DNA from: Phoronis australis
Taxonomy: Eukaryota; Phoronida; Phoronidae
DNA: 64,000 nucleotides
Direction of reading: 5' to 3'
Assembly (NCBI GenBank): GCA_002633005.1
Contig: NMRA01000498.1
Span: forward strand, 181,668 to 245,667
Translations under genes and position numbers: made by a program
Shown here: piece by piece, positions 15,601 to 24,501 of the stretch
Position numbering within the stretch: the stretch's first letter is position 1
How the letters are laid out: each line of letters opens with the position of its first letter
Notes under the pieces: model-generated
The model's input: only the letters and a program-made list of their open reading frames with translations
Databases searched by the model: none
Told to the model about the DNA's origin: nothing

Positions 15601-18600
15601 ATAAATTTTTAAAGTAAGTTTGATGTTAATATATAAATATTCTGTAATCAAATTCTAGCTGATCTTGACAGTTCTACTTAGAATAAGATAAAGTACAGAA
15701 CAGGAATTAAATCTCACTGGAATTGCTCTGTCTATGAAATTTTGACTTACTGACTAGGTGTAACCTGTATGCAAGGGTTATCTTAAAATATTTAAAAAAA
15801 CACGTAGGCTTAAAATTAATGTACCTGATGAAAGGATATAATTTTTGTGAAAAGTTACCTGATCTGTGCGTTTACCCCCAAAATGATATTCTTGGGAAGT
15901 TAGCGAAATCTGCTGCAAGTATCAGTTGTTAACATGTTTGAATTCCAGTGCTATAGCCAGGTGTTTCAGAAAATAGCATTAGTAACAGCTTTCTAATGTG
16001 TTGGTCTTAAAAGTGTTAATGTTTAGTGAAACAATTTCATTTGTCATTCATGGAAATTGTTTTGTTGCTGCCCCACTTGTGTCAACACTAATACTGTTTG
16101 TTTTAGACAGATTACTTGTAAGTCCTCAACTGAAAGTTGAGATGTTCAGTGCTGTGTCAACAGTTTTGTTGGAAAGTTGTGAATGAAATTAAGGATAACC
16201 AACTGTTTATTTATGGTGCCATGTTGTTCTTACCTAAACTGGACCAAGCTTGACCTTTTGATGTACCCAGATGTACATATATTAAGTGCACATTCCTGTC
16301 ATCGCTGTCTGGACATCTAGGCATGCATTGTCTTGGGTCCATTGCTGTTACTGTCCCCTGTGTCCCTTGCAAGTTTTGAATAAGATTTGACAGATGTGTT
16401 CTTACCAAGCTGACAACAGACAACAATGAGTTTTGGATCTATCCAAATATCACTCTGGCAAATTCAGGTTTTACTGTTGCCCCTGTATCTTTGGTGTTCC
16501 TTGATCGATTTTTACGAAATTTGTCAATGACACCATCGACTGAGTGGAGATTAGGATAGCTAATGATTATATATTATTTTATGAGTTTATACAAACTAGT
16601 GTTGTCGAAGGGAGGATTAGTTGAGAACTTGATGTGAAAACTACAATTGATGAGAAAATGTAGACATTGCTAAGAGGCAAAAAACCATGGGACATGATAT
16701 CAGCCAATAGGAAGAAAGCAAATTGGGTCACGCATATTGATAGCATGTCACTATGATAATGAGGTGCTGGGTTCATGTAGAGTTCGTCAAACTTGTATAA
16801 AAAAGTTAAAGCTGCGTTTCGCCATGTTAAGCGTGCCAAAAACAAAAATCTAATTGGACCTTTCACAACTCATGAAATTGGTCTCGTAATATTGTTTAAC
16901 TATAGCATCAATCTTCAGTGTTCGTTGACATTGTCTCAAACATTATTTAGTGACCTTCATACTAACTTATGTGTCGAAAAAAATGGGCCATGTTAACTAG
17001 TAAAAGTAAACATTTTCTGAAAGAAAAACAAGATCAGAGATTATAAAAATGTGCTTTTACCGGTAATATGTGTCACCTTTTTTCAAAGTCAAAATTTAAT
17101 TTTTACGAAAGGTACGCTGTTAGGAATTTTCAATTGCTCATTTAGTTTTGTTTCTATGCCAAATTAACTCGCAAAACCTAAGGTATTTTTGTAAAGAATA
17201 GTCATATTCATCTAATTTACGCTTTGCAGAAGCCAGGCATTTAAAAAGAAAATCCTTGAAGTGTTTTTGAGACTGATGAATAAAAATTCAGTTTTGAAAG
17301 TTTTGGCGAAATTCATGGAGCTGTTTTCAAGAATTCCTGTTAAGTAGTAAACAAATTTTCAAGTGGTTGAAGGCAGTTTTGCTAAATCTTTTTTTCTTGC
17401 TACATGATATATATTTCGTATTTGAAGTTCCTCGAAAATGAAAATAAGGTATTTTGCTAGACTTGTGAAAAATTGGAACAATGGCCAATTTTGTGAATAA
17501 GGTTTGAGATATCCTTAGTTAATGTGCAAGTCATAACCTTAGTTTGTGGTTTTAGTCGCTAGTTGTCTGCTATCGATTTGCAATTCACCCCAATTACTGC
17601 CTCGGTGCACCATATTGGACTGCAGTGCCACCTACAGAAATATAACTTTTAAAGTTGGTTTAAAGTGTCCCCGTGCATTTACAAGTTACACCTCACTCAC
17701 CCAGATCTCCCACAGACCGCGCATTACCATACTCTGTTTCCAATACAATAAACGTAATCCAGTGGACTGCCACACTATTTTCTAAAGGGCAGTTGAAATC
17801 CCCTTGCTATCGCCAGAATTCCTGTGATGTCCCCAAAGACCGCAGGGGGTAAAGCATCTTGCCTATCCTACGTCTTGGCATAGCAAGGTCTGTAATTCCC
17901 ATGTCATGCAGACCGAGAGTTATACCCTTTAAATGTGTTTTAAAAACTGCTTTGGTTTGATTCGTACAGTAGTTTGACTCCTAACCCAACATCTGATGGC
18001 CCTTGCTTCTGATGGAAAGTGAAGATGACAAGACATTCCTAAGTTGATTATTTACATGAATCCCAGTCTACTTTCATTTATTTTACTGTCTAAGATGTCA
18101 TTAGCGATTGGAGATTTCCATAACAGCTTATCATTTCATTTCATGTGCCTCTGCCTGGCTCAAAATGACTTCAACGTGAGACTTTTAAATTGTTTTTTGT
18201 GACGCCACATTTATGGAATATACTGTAACGTTCTCTTTTTTGTATACATTTTGAGTGTATGGTAGCTCCCTACTTGTTTCTCAGAAAAATAATTGGCTAC
18301 ATGGTCATTTTCCATTTTCATCGGCTGATAATTTTTTTTGCAAATAATGGGGGACCTTTAACAGTTTTTTTGTGACATCTACACTCTGCAAACCATGCTC
18401 GTGACTGGTTGTTTTACTTTTTACTTTTGTGCAGAAAATGGAATTTTACTGGTCAGCCATATTCTGTGCTAAATAAGCAAAGTTATACTTAAAGTCCATG
18501 AGAGTGGCATTCTTCGCTGTTTGTTTCTGGACTTCCTCTGATGAAAACTCCCAACAATTTACTAGGAAATAGTTGAACATTTCTAGTACATGAATGGAAC

Positions 18601-21600
18601 ATTAGTTATTATTGGAATAGCTTCAGCAATGATAACAACAATAATAATAATTTTAATTGACTTTGTTCTTTGGTTTTATAGATTGTAATGGACAATGGTC
18701 CAGCAAAGAAAATGAACACTGCCAAAACTTTGGACGAAGTTGGTTTGGAGGTTGGTGACCCATTTGAGATATCAAGAATACAAAGAGATGTAAGTACGAA
18801 CTTCTTATCCAAGTTCTGACTAAAATATCTAGTAATTGACCAGACGGTAAACCAACCCTTAAATATTGTTGGAAGTTTGCAAGTGAAGGTGTAGTGTCAA
18901 ACGCCATGCACATCACACTCAAATTGCAGGTCAAACATCAACCCTTACGCATCGAAATTGCGATCGTGTGAACACATTTCTCTAGTTAAGAATTACCGGT
19001 ATTACAGCAAATATAATTGCACTTTAATTGAGCCTTTTTGGTAACGTTTCGGGGGGAATTTGATTTTGTTAGAACTAACACACTGAACAAGAATGTCCCT
19101 TCCATTCTTTTGGTTAATATTTATTTCACCAAGTGGTGAAAAATCCTGCGATGGACCTTCAGCTCTGTTGAACAGCTAAGTATTACATGCGTCTTCAAAT
19201 TCATGTGCTTGCAATTATATTGTCTTTTTATCAACTTGACACTCTTTTGGGCATGTTTCGCGAAAGTGACTTAATTACAAATAGTGCAAGTCAGAAATTT
19301 GGCTTTATTTCAAAAAATGCAGAGTCTCTGAGGATATATACATAACTGTTAGCTATTGAGATAAATTTTGTAAAATATTTCTAGATTGTGACCTTCTCTA
19401 ATTACTTCCCTAAACCTTTTTGTCTGCATTTGTAAGTATAAGACCAAATTTCGTCTTAAATCACCTTCATGAAACTGGTCCAGATGTTAGTTGACTGAAA
19501 AATGTAATGCTATTACTAGCTTCTGAAATTATAAATTAAATAAGAGTTAATTGGAAATGTTCAAGCGTGTGTAACTCGTTTTCGTTGTAAGAGCAGTGTG
19601 GCTCAGTGGTTATAGCTCCAGACTTCTGCTTCAAATCCTGACTTCACTGGTTCATTGGCTGACATTTGAGCATTGCACAAAGGTGTCTCCTATTCCTCTG
19701 AGCTCGGTCATAATTATGAATTTGTACAAGGGAGTGGATGAGAACGTGTAGAGAGCCATGCTGTATATTTATGTAGCCCTTAGCTAAAGCATGTTTCCTT
19801 TAAAAAAAATTTTAAATTTTAAAATCGTCTATTGCATTGTCCATTTTCTAATTCTGGTGTGTCAGATGGTCGAGTCGAGTTGACAGGAGGGAAATGCAAT
19901 TGCTTTCATTCATGATGGTCTTGAAATGTTGGACATGTTTGTGTGAATCTTTTGCTCTGCACAACAATTTGAGGGCATGGTGGCCAGCTGCAAAGAATGC
20001 TGGGAAATATTCCACTTCGTTAATTCCATACTCAAGAACCCAGATCACTGCCTACTATGTTCTCTGTTGACATGTTGTGGCATGATGTGTTTCATTGAAT
20101 GTGTTGCTGCTGTATTCAAAAATACTGGTTTTAATTTATTTGCAGCCTCTTTTTTGGAAAATGACCCCTTATTTAAAGCGGCATTAGGCCTGTGTTTTCT
20201 GTCAAGAAATAGTTTTGATTTCGGCCTTTTACTGTTACCAAATTTGTCACGCCGTGACCTGAAATGCATTTCCCAACCCCAGAGATCACTTCTAATAGTA
20301 ACAAGATATTTTGTTACAGCAAGTGGCATAAATCAAAACTTTCTTCTCAGAAAGCATCAGTTTTAATATTGCTTTAAGATAATTTCAGAAATTACTAAAA
20401 TAGTAATGCATTTCTTTTAATTTTAATGTGAAATGCAGTAATTCTTGCTGTTTTCACCCATTCAGGTTGCTTGTTGATTATCCTGACAGTTTCATCGGTG
20501 CTTTAGGCAATTTTCAATGTTAATTGCTGTTGACATGGCCCTAGTTAACCATGTTGCTATATTACCGATACATCATTCCGTTTCACTGAGCAAAGACTAT
20601 GACCGATTCAGCCTTCGCTCAGTGAAATAGAACACGGCAACATGACAACTGTTAAACCATCTTTGTCCCTTGGCTAATGTTCCGTGCATAGAGCATAAGA
20701 TTCAGGTGCTTACATCAAAAATAAGTTTAAATAAATGGGAACGGAAAATTGGCAGATGTAATCTTACTGTGAACATCACCACTGACGTTGATTTTCAAAT
20801 GGATTCAACTACTGTGGTGCCTTTTAATGGCAATTTTGATGTGTGTGTGTGCGCACACACACACACACACACGTGTGTGTGTGTGTGCTGTTTTTGGATG
20901 TGGTTGACATATTCTCCGCCGCCTAGCGACCATTTTCATGAAGTTGACAAACACCCCTAGGAGCATACCATTTTTGGTGCTGTCATTGGCCCTCTTGTAG
21001 AAGGATACTAAACATTGTTTTTGATGATTTCCACCAATCGTCGTTTTGTTACCTGTTAATGCATCAGTGGAGTCAATCAACGCATGAATCAATTAGAAAC
21101 TCATACTCCCTATGGGATTGTTCTAAAAATCCCCACACCCCAGACCCCCTCAACCCTGACCCACTCGACCCACGACCCACAACCGACTCGACCCAGTCTA
21201 CACAAGCTTGACTCTGAACGTAGAACAAGCGCTGACTTGAAGGACCAGTGGATTAGACTGTGAGCTCGTTTGGCTTTTACCTGTTTTTATGCAATTAAGA
21301 GAGTCGGCAAGTTTGACAGCCAAAAACGGGAAAAAAACAACAAGACCAAATCAAATACCTACCAATGTTACAAATGTCATTCCTGGCAGAGTGTAATCGT
21401 CTCGTCTGCTCTTCAATGAATGTCAGATTCAACTTTTTTGCGGAGAGTGCGAAGAATCAAAAAAACTAATTTCATCAGTAATTATAGTTTGAAAAAACAA
21501 ACTGTTAGCTAAAAAGTATTATGACGTTATGTCTATATGGAGTATAGTGTCAACGAATATACAACAGAAAGCAAACAATAAAAATATGAACTTATGTACA

Positions 21601-23474
21601 TTCACATTAATGTACTGTCTCCGTAAGTTTAGTAGAGCTGAACCATTGGTAGCCGCTTGTGAAACTATTTCCGTGACAACAATAGCGCGCTTACAATGCG
21701 CTATTTCAAATCACGTTCTCACGCCACTTTTCACCAGACTAGAGCCAGCGCAGATTCGCATGTAGGTATGTCTTATGGGAAGGTCACTCGGTGACGTAAT
21801 AAGATTATGAGATATGTAAAAAGCGCAAAATACCTCTATTGCCACAGGTCGTGGGTCAAGGGGGTTGCGGGTCAAGGGGGTTGCGGGTCAAGGGGGGAGT
21901 CATTTTTAGTATCGGTTAATAGGACAAAATAGTGTTTGGTATCCTTTTAATTTAGGTTTTGGTAAGGTTTATGATTGAAATTTTGGCAGCTATCTTTGAG
22001 GGGTACGGACTTGTGGCTGGTCTTCCAAATCTGTGATATTTATTCCTGGCCAAAATGGACAAATGTGACCATCCCCATAACATTGATTGTCCCGCGTGGA
22101 TGGAAATGTTTGTGTCACAAACTCTCGGCACTCTTGGCATTATCCTGGTCTCATCTTGCAGGATTACGAGTTTCATAAGGGAAAGTCCGAGTATGAGGAT
22201 GTTCTTCAAGCCAACAACAAGCCTTCAACAATGACTAATAGAGGGCACCAGGCTCCAGCAGCCTTCATGATCATGGCTAGTGGCCTGGATAAGGTAAGAA
22301 AAATCAGCGTTTTGCTACTGGGTTGTGTCTTGGGTATAACCAGAACTGAAAAATTTGTTTTTTGATTTTGCATTTGTTGAAAGCCTGTGTTTTTATGTCC
22401 TCCAAAGTGAGGATGTAGTTAAGTCGTTTGGTGTAATATGGAATTTCCCTGTTTGGCTTTGCACTCTTTCGATTCCATAGTATTTTGGTGACACCCTACC
22501 TTGAGTAAAAGAGTTAGGTCACTATGGTGGAAAAATGTCGCCAATTTTGGACAAAAGTAATCCCCAAAACTGATATTTTTGAAAGCCTTCTGACACTGTT
22601 GTGAGTGCCTGCAATTTCTCAAAGCATTGTTGGTTTGTACAGTGCTATTGCGGAATGGTACTTTGAAACAATATTTTATTTGGCACTTATCTTCTATGAA
22701 ATAAAATATCCCCCATCTTGTGCCCTAAAATTGGTGAGATGTCACATGTTAATAGTGTAATTTCTGTATTCTTCTTTGCGATTTTGTTTTACAACGTGGC
22801 GAATTAGAATGAAATAATAATTAAATGAAGATAATATTCGTACGTCTGATTCTGACATCATTCAATCTTTGACTACAAGGAGGATTGATAAGTTTTCAAG
22901 GAAATATTGATGAAAATTATTTTCGCACAATGGCAAGCTGGGTTTTTTTGATTTTATCTGTGCGACGTGTTACAAAAAATAGCTGCGAAATAAGACAAGC
23001 CAACACTTTTTGTTTCCTATTGTCATGTGGTCAGAATAGAGCTCATGGCTGCTAGTTTTGGCTCGATAAGCCATTTCATTCTTGTTTTTTTATTTTGAAG
23101 TTGGCCATTTTTGACCTGCCCATGTGGCGGTCAATGTAGCTTCAAACTTAAACATGGACATTTTGTTATTTCGCTTTAACTACAGTGTGGAACTGAAATA
23201 GTTTGGAATTAATTGACCTTTTATGGATAGTGAAAATCGATGCGTGTGCCTGCCAGAGTATGTGACATGTTTCACTATACATAAAATGGTCAGTTTACAG
23301 CGTGTCTGATTTTGGCCATCTTGTCTGTTGCAGCATGGGATTGACTCTTCAAAACCACTACCCTACTCACACATGGACATTGCAGGCTCCAGTGGGCCAT
23401 TTCCAGGGGTTCCAACTGCCTGCCCTCTGGTGGCCATTGCATCAACTTACTTCATCCCTAATGTGAAAACTTAA
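492..23474 (+). CDS. M17-family (leucyl-type) aminopeptidase, W07G4.4-like, C-terminal part
   Basis: Coding exons 492-686, 1276-1359, 18682-18789, 22162-22293 and 23334-23474 all join in phase 0 with GT-AG borders and encode about 186 residues ending at a TAA. Upstream exons lie before the window. The first exon carries the M17 signature NTDAEGR, whose Asp, Glu and Arg are the metal-binding and bicarbonate/catalytic residues in leucine aminopeptidase; the second carries the ATLTG motif. M17 enzymes are cytosolic two-metal exopeptidases that release N-terminal amino acids and usually form hexamers. The tail (SEYEDVLQ, RGHQAPAAF, LPYSHMDIAGS) fits the C. elegans W07G4.4 subgroup better than vertebrate NPEPL1 or LAP3; this is recalled family knowledge, not a search. 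The upstream half of the metal site cannot be seen. Intron 2 is about 17.3 kb and hosts an antisense gene. Confidence 0.88.
1276..1359 (+). CDS. Aminopeptidase exon with ATLTG motif
   Basis: 28 codons between TTTAG and GTAAGTG. The segment FTIATLTGHAIRAMGDNYS matches the M17 strand and loop that follow the signature. It is too short to appear as a free ORF. Confidence 0.85.
2290..2390 (+). repeat. Dispersed repeat, copy 1
   Basis: Shares an interrupted block (AAAATTGGCAGATGT, then TTGATTTT, then CAACTACTGTGGTGCC) with 20745-20835 in the same orientation. Probably remnants of one transposable element family; no coding capacity. Confidence 0.5.
3520..3607 (+). repeat. 22-bp tandem repeat, four copies
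   Basis: Four diverged head-to-tail copies of a unit like TGTACATGTCCGTCACAAAT, starting at 3520, 3542, 3564 and 3586. Minisatellite inside intron 2. Confidence 0.7.
4505..5140 (+). pseudogene. LINE (non-LTR retrotransposon) remnant: RNase H tail and Cys-rich 3' end
   Basis: One frame reads ITDRLAKIGAS, then PEPAIPVSYG, then WASLNCRETKENFP, LLSLDRLG and LTGQFNLA. A TGA (4901-4903) follows, and the same frame resumes with GHMGSPVGPECG and ESPKHLVESCPVF. This order (end of RNase H, CRxTKxFFP, LTGH-like, CxxC...H...CP) is typical of the C-terminus of Jockey/I/R1-type LINE polyproteins. The in-frame stop and missing reverse transcriptase make it a dead 5'-truncated copy inserted in the aminopeptidase intron. 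Confidence 0.72.
7176..7331 (+). repeat. Small foldback element with duplicated left arm
   Basis: Left end holds two direct copies of GAATAAAAATATTGTAAAACTAG; the right end (CTAGTTTTACTATTTTTCATTC) is their approximate reverse complement. MITE-like, about 156 bp. Confidence 0.5.
9403..9613 (+). mobile_element. MITE-like element with GGTGCCCAGGGCC / GGCCCTGGCACC ends
   Basis: About 211 bp bounded by inverted ends that pair apart from a one-base bulge. The interior has imperfect tandem units of the type GAGTTTTTGCGCCATTTTT. No ORF; a non-autonomous DNA element is the likely origin. Confidence 0.5.
10626..12227 (-). CDS. Single-exon LRR-Ig transmembrane receptor-like protein
   Basis: 533 residues. 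Residues 1-22 form a signal peptide. A short LRRNT-like Cys segment (C26, C61) precedes about five leucine-rich repeats (residues 56-183, LxxLxLxxN pattern). An LRRCT cap follows (C187, C189, C208, C220, with C242 nearby), then one Ig-like domain (246-333, C263 and C318 in YTCKA), a Ser/Thr-rich stalk, a transmembrane helix (366-388) and a 145-residue cytoplasmic tail with an Asp/Glu run and several Tyr. The architecture matches the AMIGO/LRIT/LRFN/LINGO-like superfamily of neuronal adhesion and receptor proteins, whose ectodomains are often encoded by one exon. The exact orthology cannot be assigned. The gene is complete and lies antisense inside intron 2 of the aminopeptidase gene. Confidence 0.9.
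   Translation of the reverse strand: MLLNIFCVNIILLVRLATTVMANVRCPYLGTQHHIQRTYISRGFLQLHYKPDVKALKLSVCYIETINRDAFKHLTNLQELYLDRNFIEKLNAFTFEGLKDVAILELQNNMIETIPDGVFANMSNLEYVNLSNNKLTHIDYGVFSTLAQVNLNALCLHNNFIKELPSDITKITSNIRELSLGKNPFHCNCEMKFIKTSYTMMTSKRMKCRDGQLSTYSVHCATPVDTGYLYNVSSIQAVQMHCMGPSTPQITYALSGEELRIRCEAYGDPAPILTIVPPDGGENDTPTHSDTKYDGNVFYTKANFNFSHHPIADGKYTCKAKNVAGTAKRSFIKETESPQWPDETVEATQTRETTSTNDSASTSNIKVTLLSSIVPFLVIVLIITMVYFCKTRTHVCITNKREDETAKDGSDANGTIPAQLEETKPICIALEKTYVKFTNVEKTYQEDSIDMEYLKLFALDDDKKVRFDRKRGLYSGDEDNDDEDEGLESDTLSRSDMRRTPPPGILKTKIKGRINGRIKRDCEETVSHKEWKV
13490..13535 (+). repeat. Dispersed repeat copy (CCTCGATCCCTCG... type)
   Basis: The block CCCTCGATCCCTCGAAATTG followed by GGGCCGAAT recurs at 46030-46072 in the same orientation with a few substitutions. 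A short repeat fragment that explains the open frame here. Confidence 0.45.
14638..14814 (+). mobile_element. 177-bp MITE with about 50-bp terminal inverted repeats
   Basis: Left arm GTTTATAAGTAAAAT...CTTACTCAGAGA...GAAGTTCGAAC pairs with the right arm GTTCGAACTTC...TCTCTGAGTAAG...ATTTTACTTATAAAC. The interior is about 75 bp. A transcript would fold into one long hairpin. Confidence 0.75.
18682..18789 (+). CDS. Aminopeptidase exon 3 in window
   Basis: 36 codons (IVMDNGPAKKM through EISRIQRD) between TATAG and GTAAGTA. Phase 0 at both ends, so it continues the reading frame of the exon 17 kb upstream. The GDPFEISR stretch is characteristic of the W07G4.4-like subgroup. Confidence 0.87.
19591..19810 (+). 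mobile_element. tRNA-derived SINE-like fragment
   Basis: Starts GAGCAGTGTGGCTCAGTGGT, which carries a box A-like core (TGGCTCAGTGG). A weak box B-like CTGGTTCATTGG follows about 40 bp later, then an unrelated body, ending in TTTAAAAAAAA. This is the layout of a tRNA-headed SINE. The head does not fold into a complete cloverleaf, so it is not called a tRNA. Confidence 0.55.
20549..20645 (+). repeat. Foldback repeat (about 97 bp)
   Basis: CCATGTTGC...TTTCACTGAGC on the left pairs with GCTCAGTGAAA...GGCAACATG on the right around a roughly 27-bp loop. Short hairpin element without coding capacity. Confidence 0.55.
20745..20835 (+). repeat. Dispersed repeat, copy 2
   Basis: Second copy of the repeat at 2290-2390, adjoining the alternating dinucleotide tract. 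Confidence 0.5.
20840..20888 (+). repeat. Mirror-switch dinucleotide tract (GT)n-GC-(AC)n-(GT)n
   Basis: An uninterrupted 49-bp alternating purine-pyrimidine stretch that switches from GT to AC and back to GT. It is therefore both self-complementary (cruciform-capable) and of Z-DNA-forming composition. Intronic microsatellite. Confidence 0.85.
21123..21909 (+). mobile_element. Non-autonomous DNA element with G/C-rich inverted ends
   Basis: Left end CTAAAAATCCCCACACCCCA then CTCGACCCACGACCC; the right end is the reverse complement in kind, three TCAAGGGGGTTGCGGG-type units then ATTTTTAG. About 787 bp, no transposase ORF. The right arm (about 21848-21898) has six G runs of 3-6 bases. Confidence 0.6.
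22162..22293 (+). CDS. Aminopeptidase exon 4 in window
   Basis: 44 codons from DYEFHKGKSEYED to MIMASGLDK, with TTGCAG acceptor and AAG|GTAAGAA donor. The HKGKSEYEDVLQ segment and the RGHQAPAAF motif align with the post-catalytic region of M17 enzymes. Confidence 0.87.
22294..23333 (+). other. Intron 4 of the aminopeptidase gene
   Basis: GTAAGAA to GTTGCAG. AT-rich; I see no coding or structured element in it. Confidence 0.75.
23334..23474 (+). CDS. Aminopeptidase terminal coding exon
   Basis: 46 codons plus TAA (23472-23474) after a GTTGCAG acceptor. LPYSHMDIAGSSGPFPG is the conserved C-terminal M17 segment (H-x-DIAG in LAPs). The protein ends FIPNVKT. Confidence 0.87.
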   Translation, partial: HGIDSSKPLPYSHMDIAGSSGPFPGVPTACPLVAIASTYFIPNVKT

Positions 23475-24495
23475 TCTTGAACGCAATAGCAAATTTGTGA
23501 TAATTAACGATTCTTAATTGTAAAATTATTTCTTACAAAGAATATTTTTAAAATTACTCTAAATTATGTGAAGTAGACGCACTGAAAAGAATTTGTGCAA
23601 CGTATTTAATGTGTTATGTTAATCAGGTGCTGTCTTCTTGCTTATGCACTTCCTGGCCTCTTTAGCAACAATTGAAATTTTGTTTTGTCAAAATTTCTAA
23701 ACAAAACAACACTTAAAAATATACTTAATTGTTAACATATCTTGTGCCATATTTTATGACACATTTCCCACTGATGGGCCTCACCATACGGTCGGAAAAT
23801 TGGTGGTCGTCACAAAACATTTTCTAAATTTATAATTATATGTAGCCAGGTAGCCACTCTGTGAAAAACAGAAAGTGGTGATTTTGACAGTCATTTTTAT
23901 TTGGAGTACAGTGTGGTAGAATTATTGTAAAGTGCTATTTGTATTGTCTCCAGTTGTCCACAAGTTGAAATGGTAGTAAGCCATTTGGCCTGTCTGCAGT
24001 TAGTAGCCTTAGTGGTCTCGCAGCATAAGTGAACATGTGGTTTGTTTCATACAAACTTGTGCTCTTAAAATTTTATGACAGAAAATATAATCGTTATCTT
24101 AAAATTATTTCAGTTTTCTATTTAATGGCTACAAGACTAACCAGTTTTCAAATGTTCTTGACACACCACTACAGTCAAGTGACATTTTAAGTCTCGGTAG
24201 CAAAATTGAATGAAGCTCTACTCAATCAGTTGTCATTTCCCCCGCCTTTTGTACAACAGGTTCTTGCAAGCATTATATTAGGCCCTCCAAGACTTGATTG
24301 TGATAAATCTTGCCACAAGGGGTGTTGTGTTTTAATGATGGCTGTTGGCTGTTTAGTGAAATACATGTACAAGCAATATTACACGCTCTGTCTATTTAAA
24401 TTTGCCTAGTTTGTGGTTCGGCTGCTGCAATAACAGGCTGGTGTCATTCACACAATTTTTCTGTTTTGTGACAGGCTTAAGACAACAAGGCCTCA

Positions 24496-24501
24496 AATAA
24501 A
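24496..24501 (+). terminator. Candidate polyadenylation signal AATAAA for the aminopeptidase
   Basis: Canonical hexamer about 1.0 kb after the stop codon and the best-placed one downstream. The implied 3' UTR (23475 to about 24520) is AT-rich with no supported ORF. Assignment is by position only. Confidence 0.45.

Larger units (their letters stand above)
1360..18681 (+). other. Very long intron 2 of the aminopeptidase gene (about 17.3 kb)
   Basis: Starts GTAAGTG and ends TATAG. Apart from the antisense LRR-Ig gene, the LINE fragment and the repeats listed separately, I see no supported coding exon here. The remaining open frames are short, lack family similarity and are not flanked by convincing splice sites. 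Confidence 0.75.
18790..22161 (+). other. Intron 3 of the aminopeptidase gene, repeat-rich
   Basis: Between GTAAGTA and TTGCAG. Contains a SINE-like unit, two foldback elements, a dinucleotide tract and a G-rich TIR element (listed separately). No additional exon is supported. Confidence 0.75.

Noticed and set aside
19591-19665. tRNA gene call for GAGCAGTGTGGCTCAGTGGT...
   Set aside because: Box A-like sequence only; acceptor and T stems do not pair, so it is treated as a SINE head.
19848-20366. Overlapping open frames on both strands (e.g. EYGINEVEYFPAFFAAGHH on minus)
   Set aside because: Faintly transposon-like, but too short and frame-broken to name; no second supporting motif.
492-23474. 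Assignment of the aminopeptidase as vertebrate-type NPEPL1 or LAP3
   Set aside because: The C-terminal segments (GDPFEISR, HKGKSEYED, RGHQAPAAF) fit the invertebrate W07G4.4-like group better; no symbol given.
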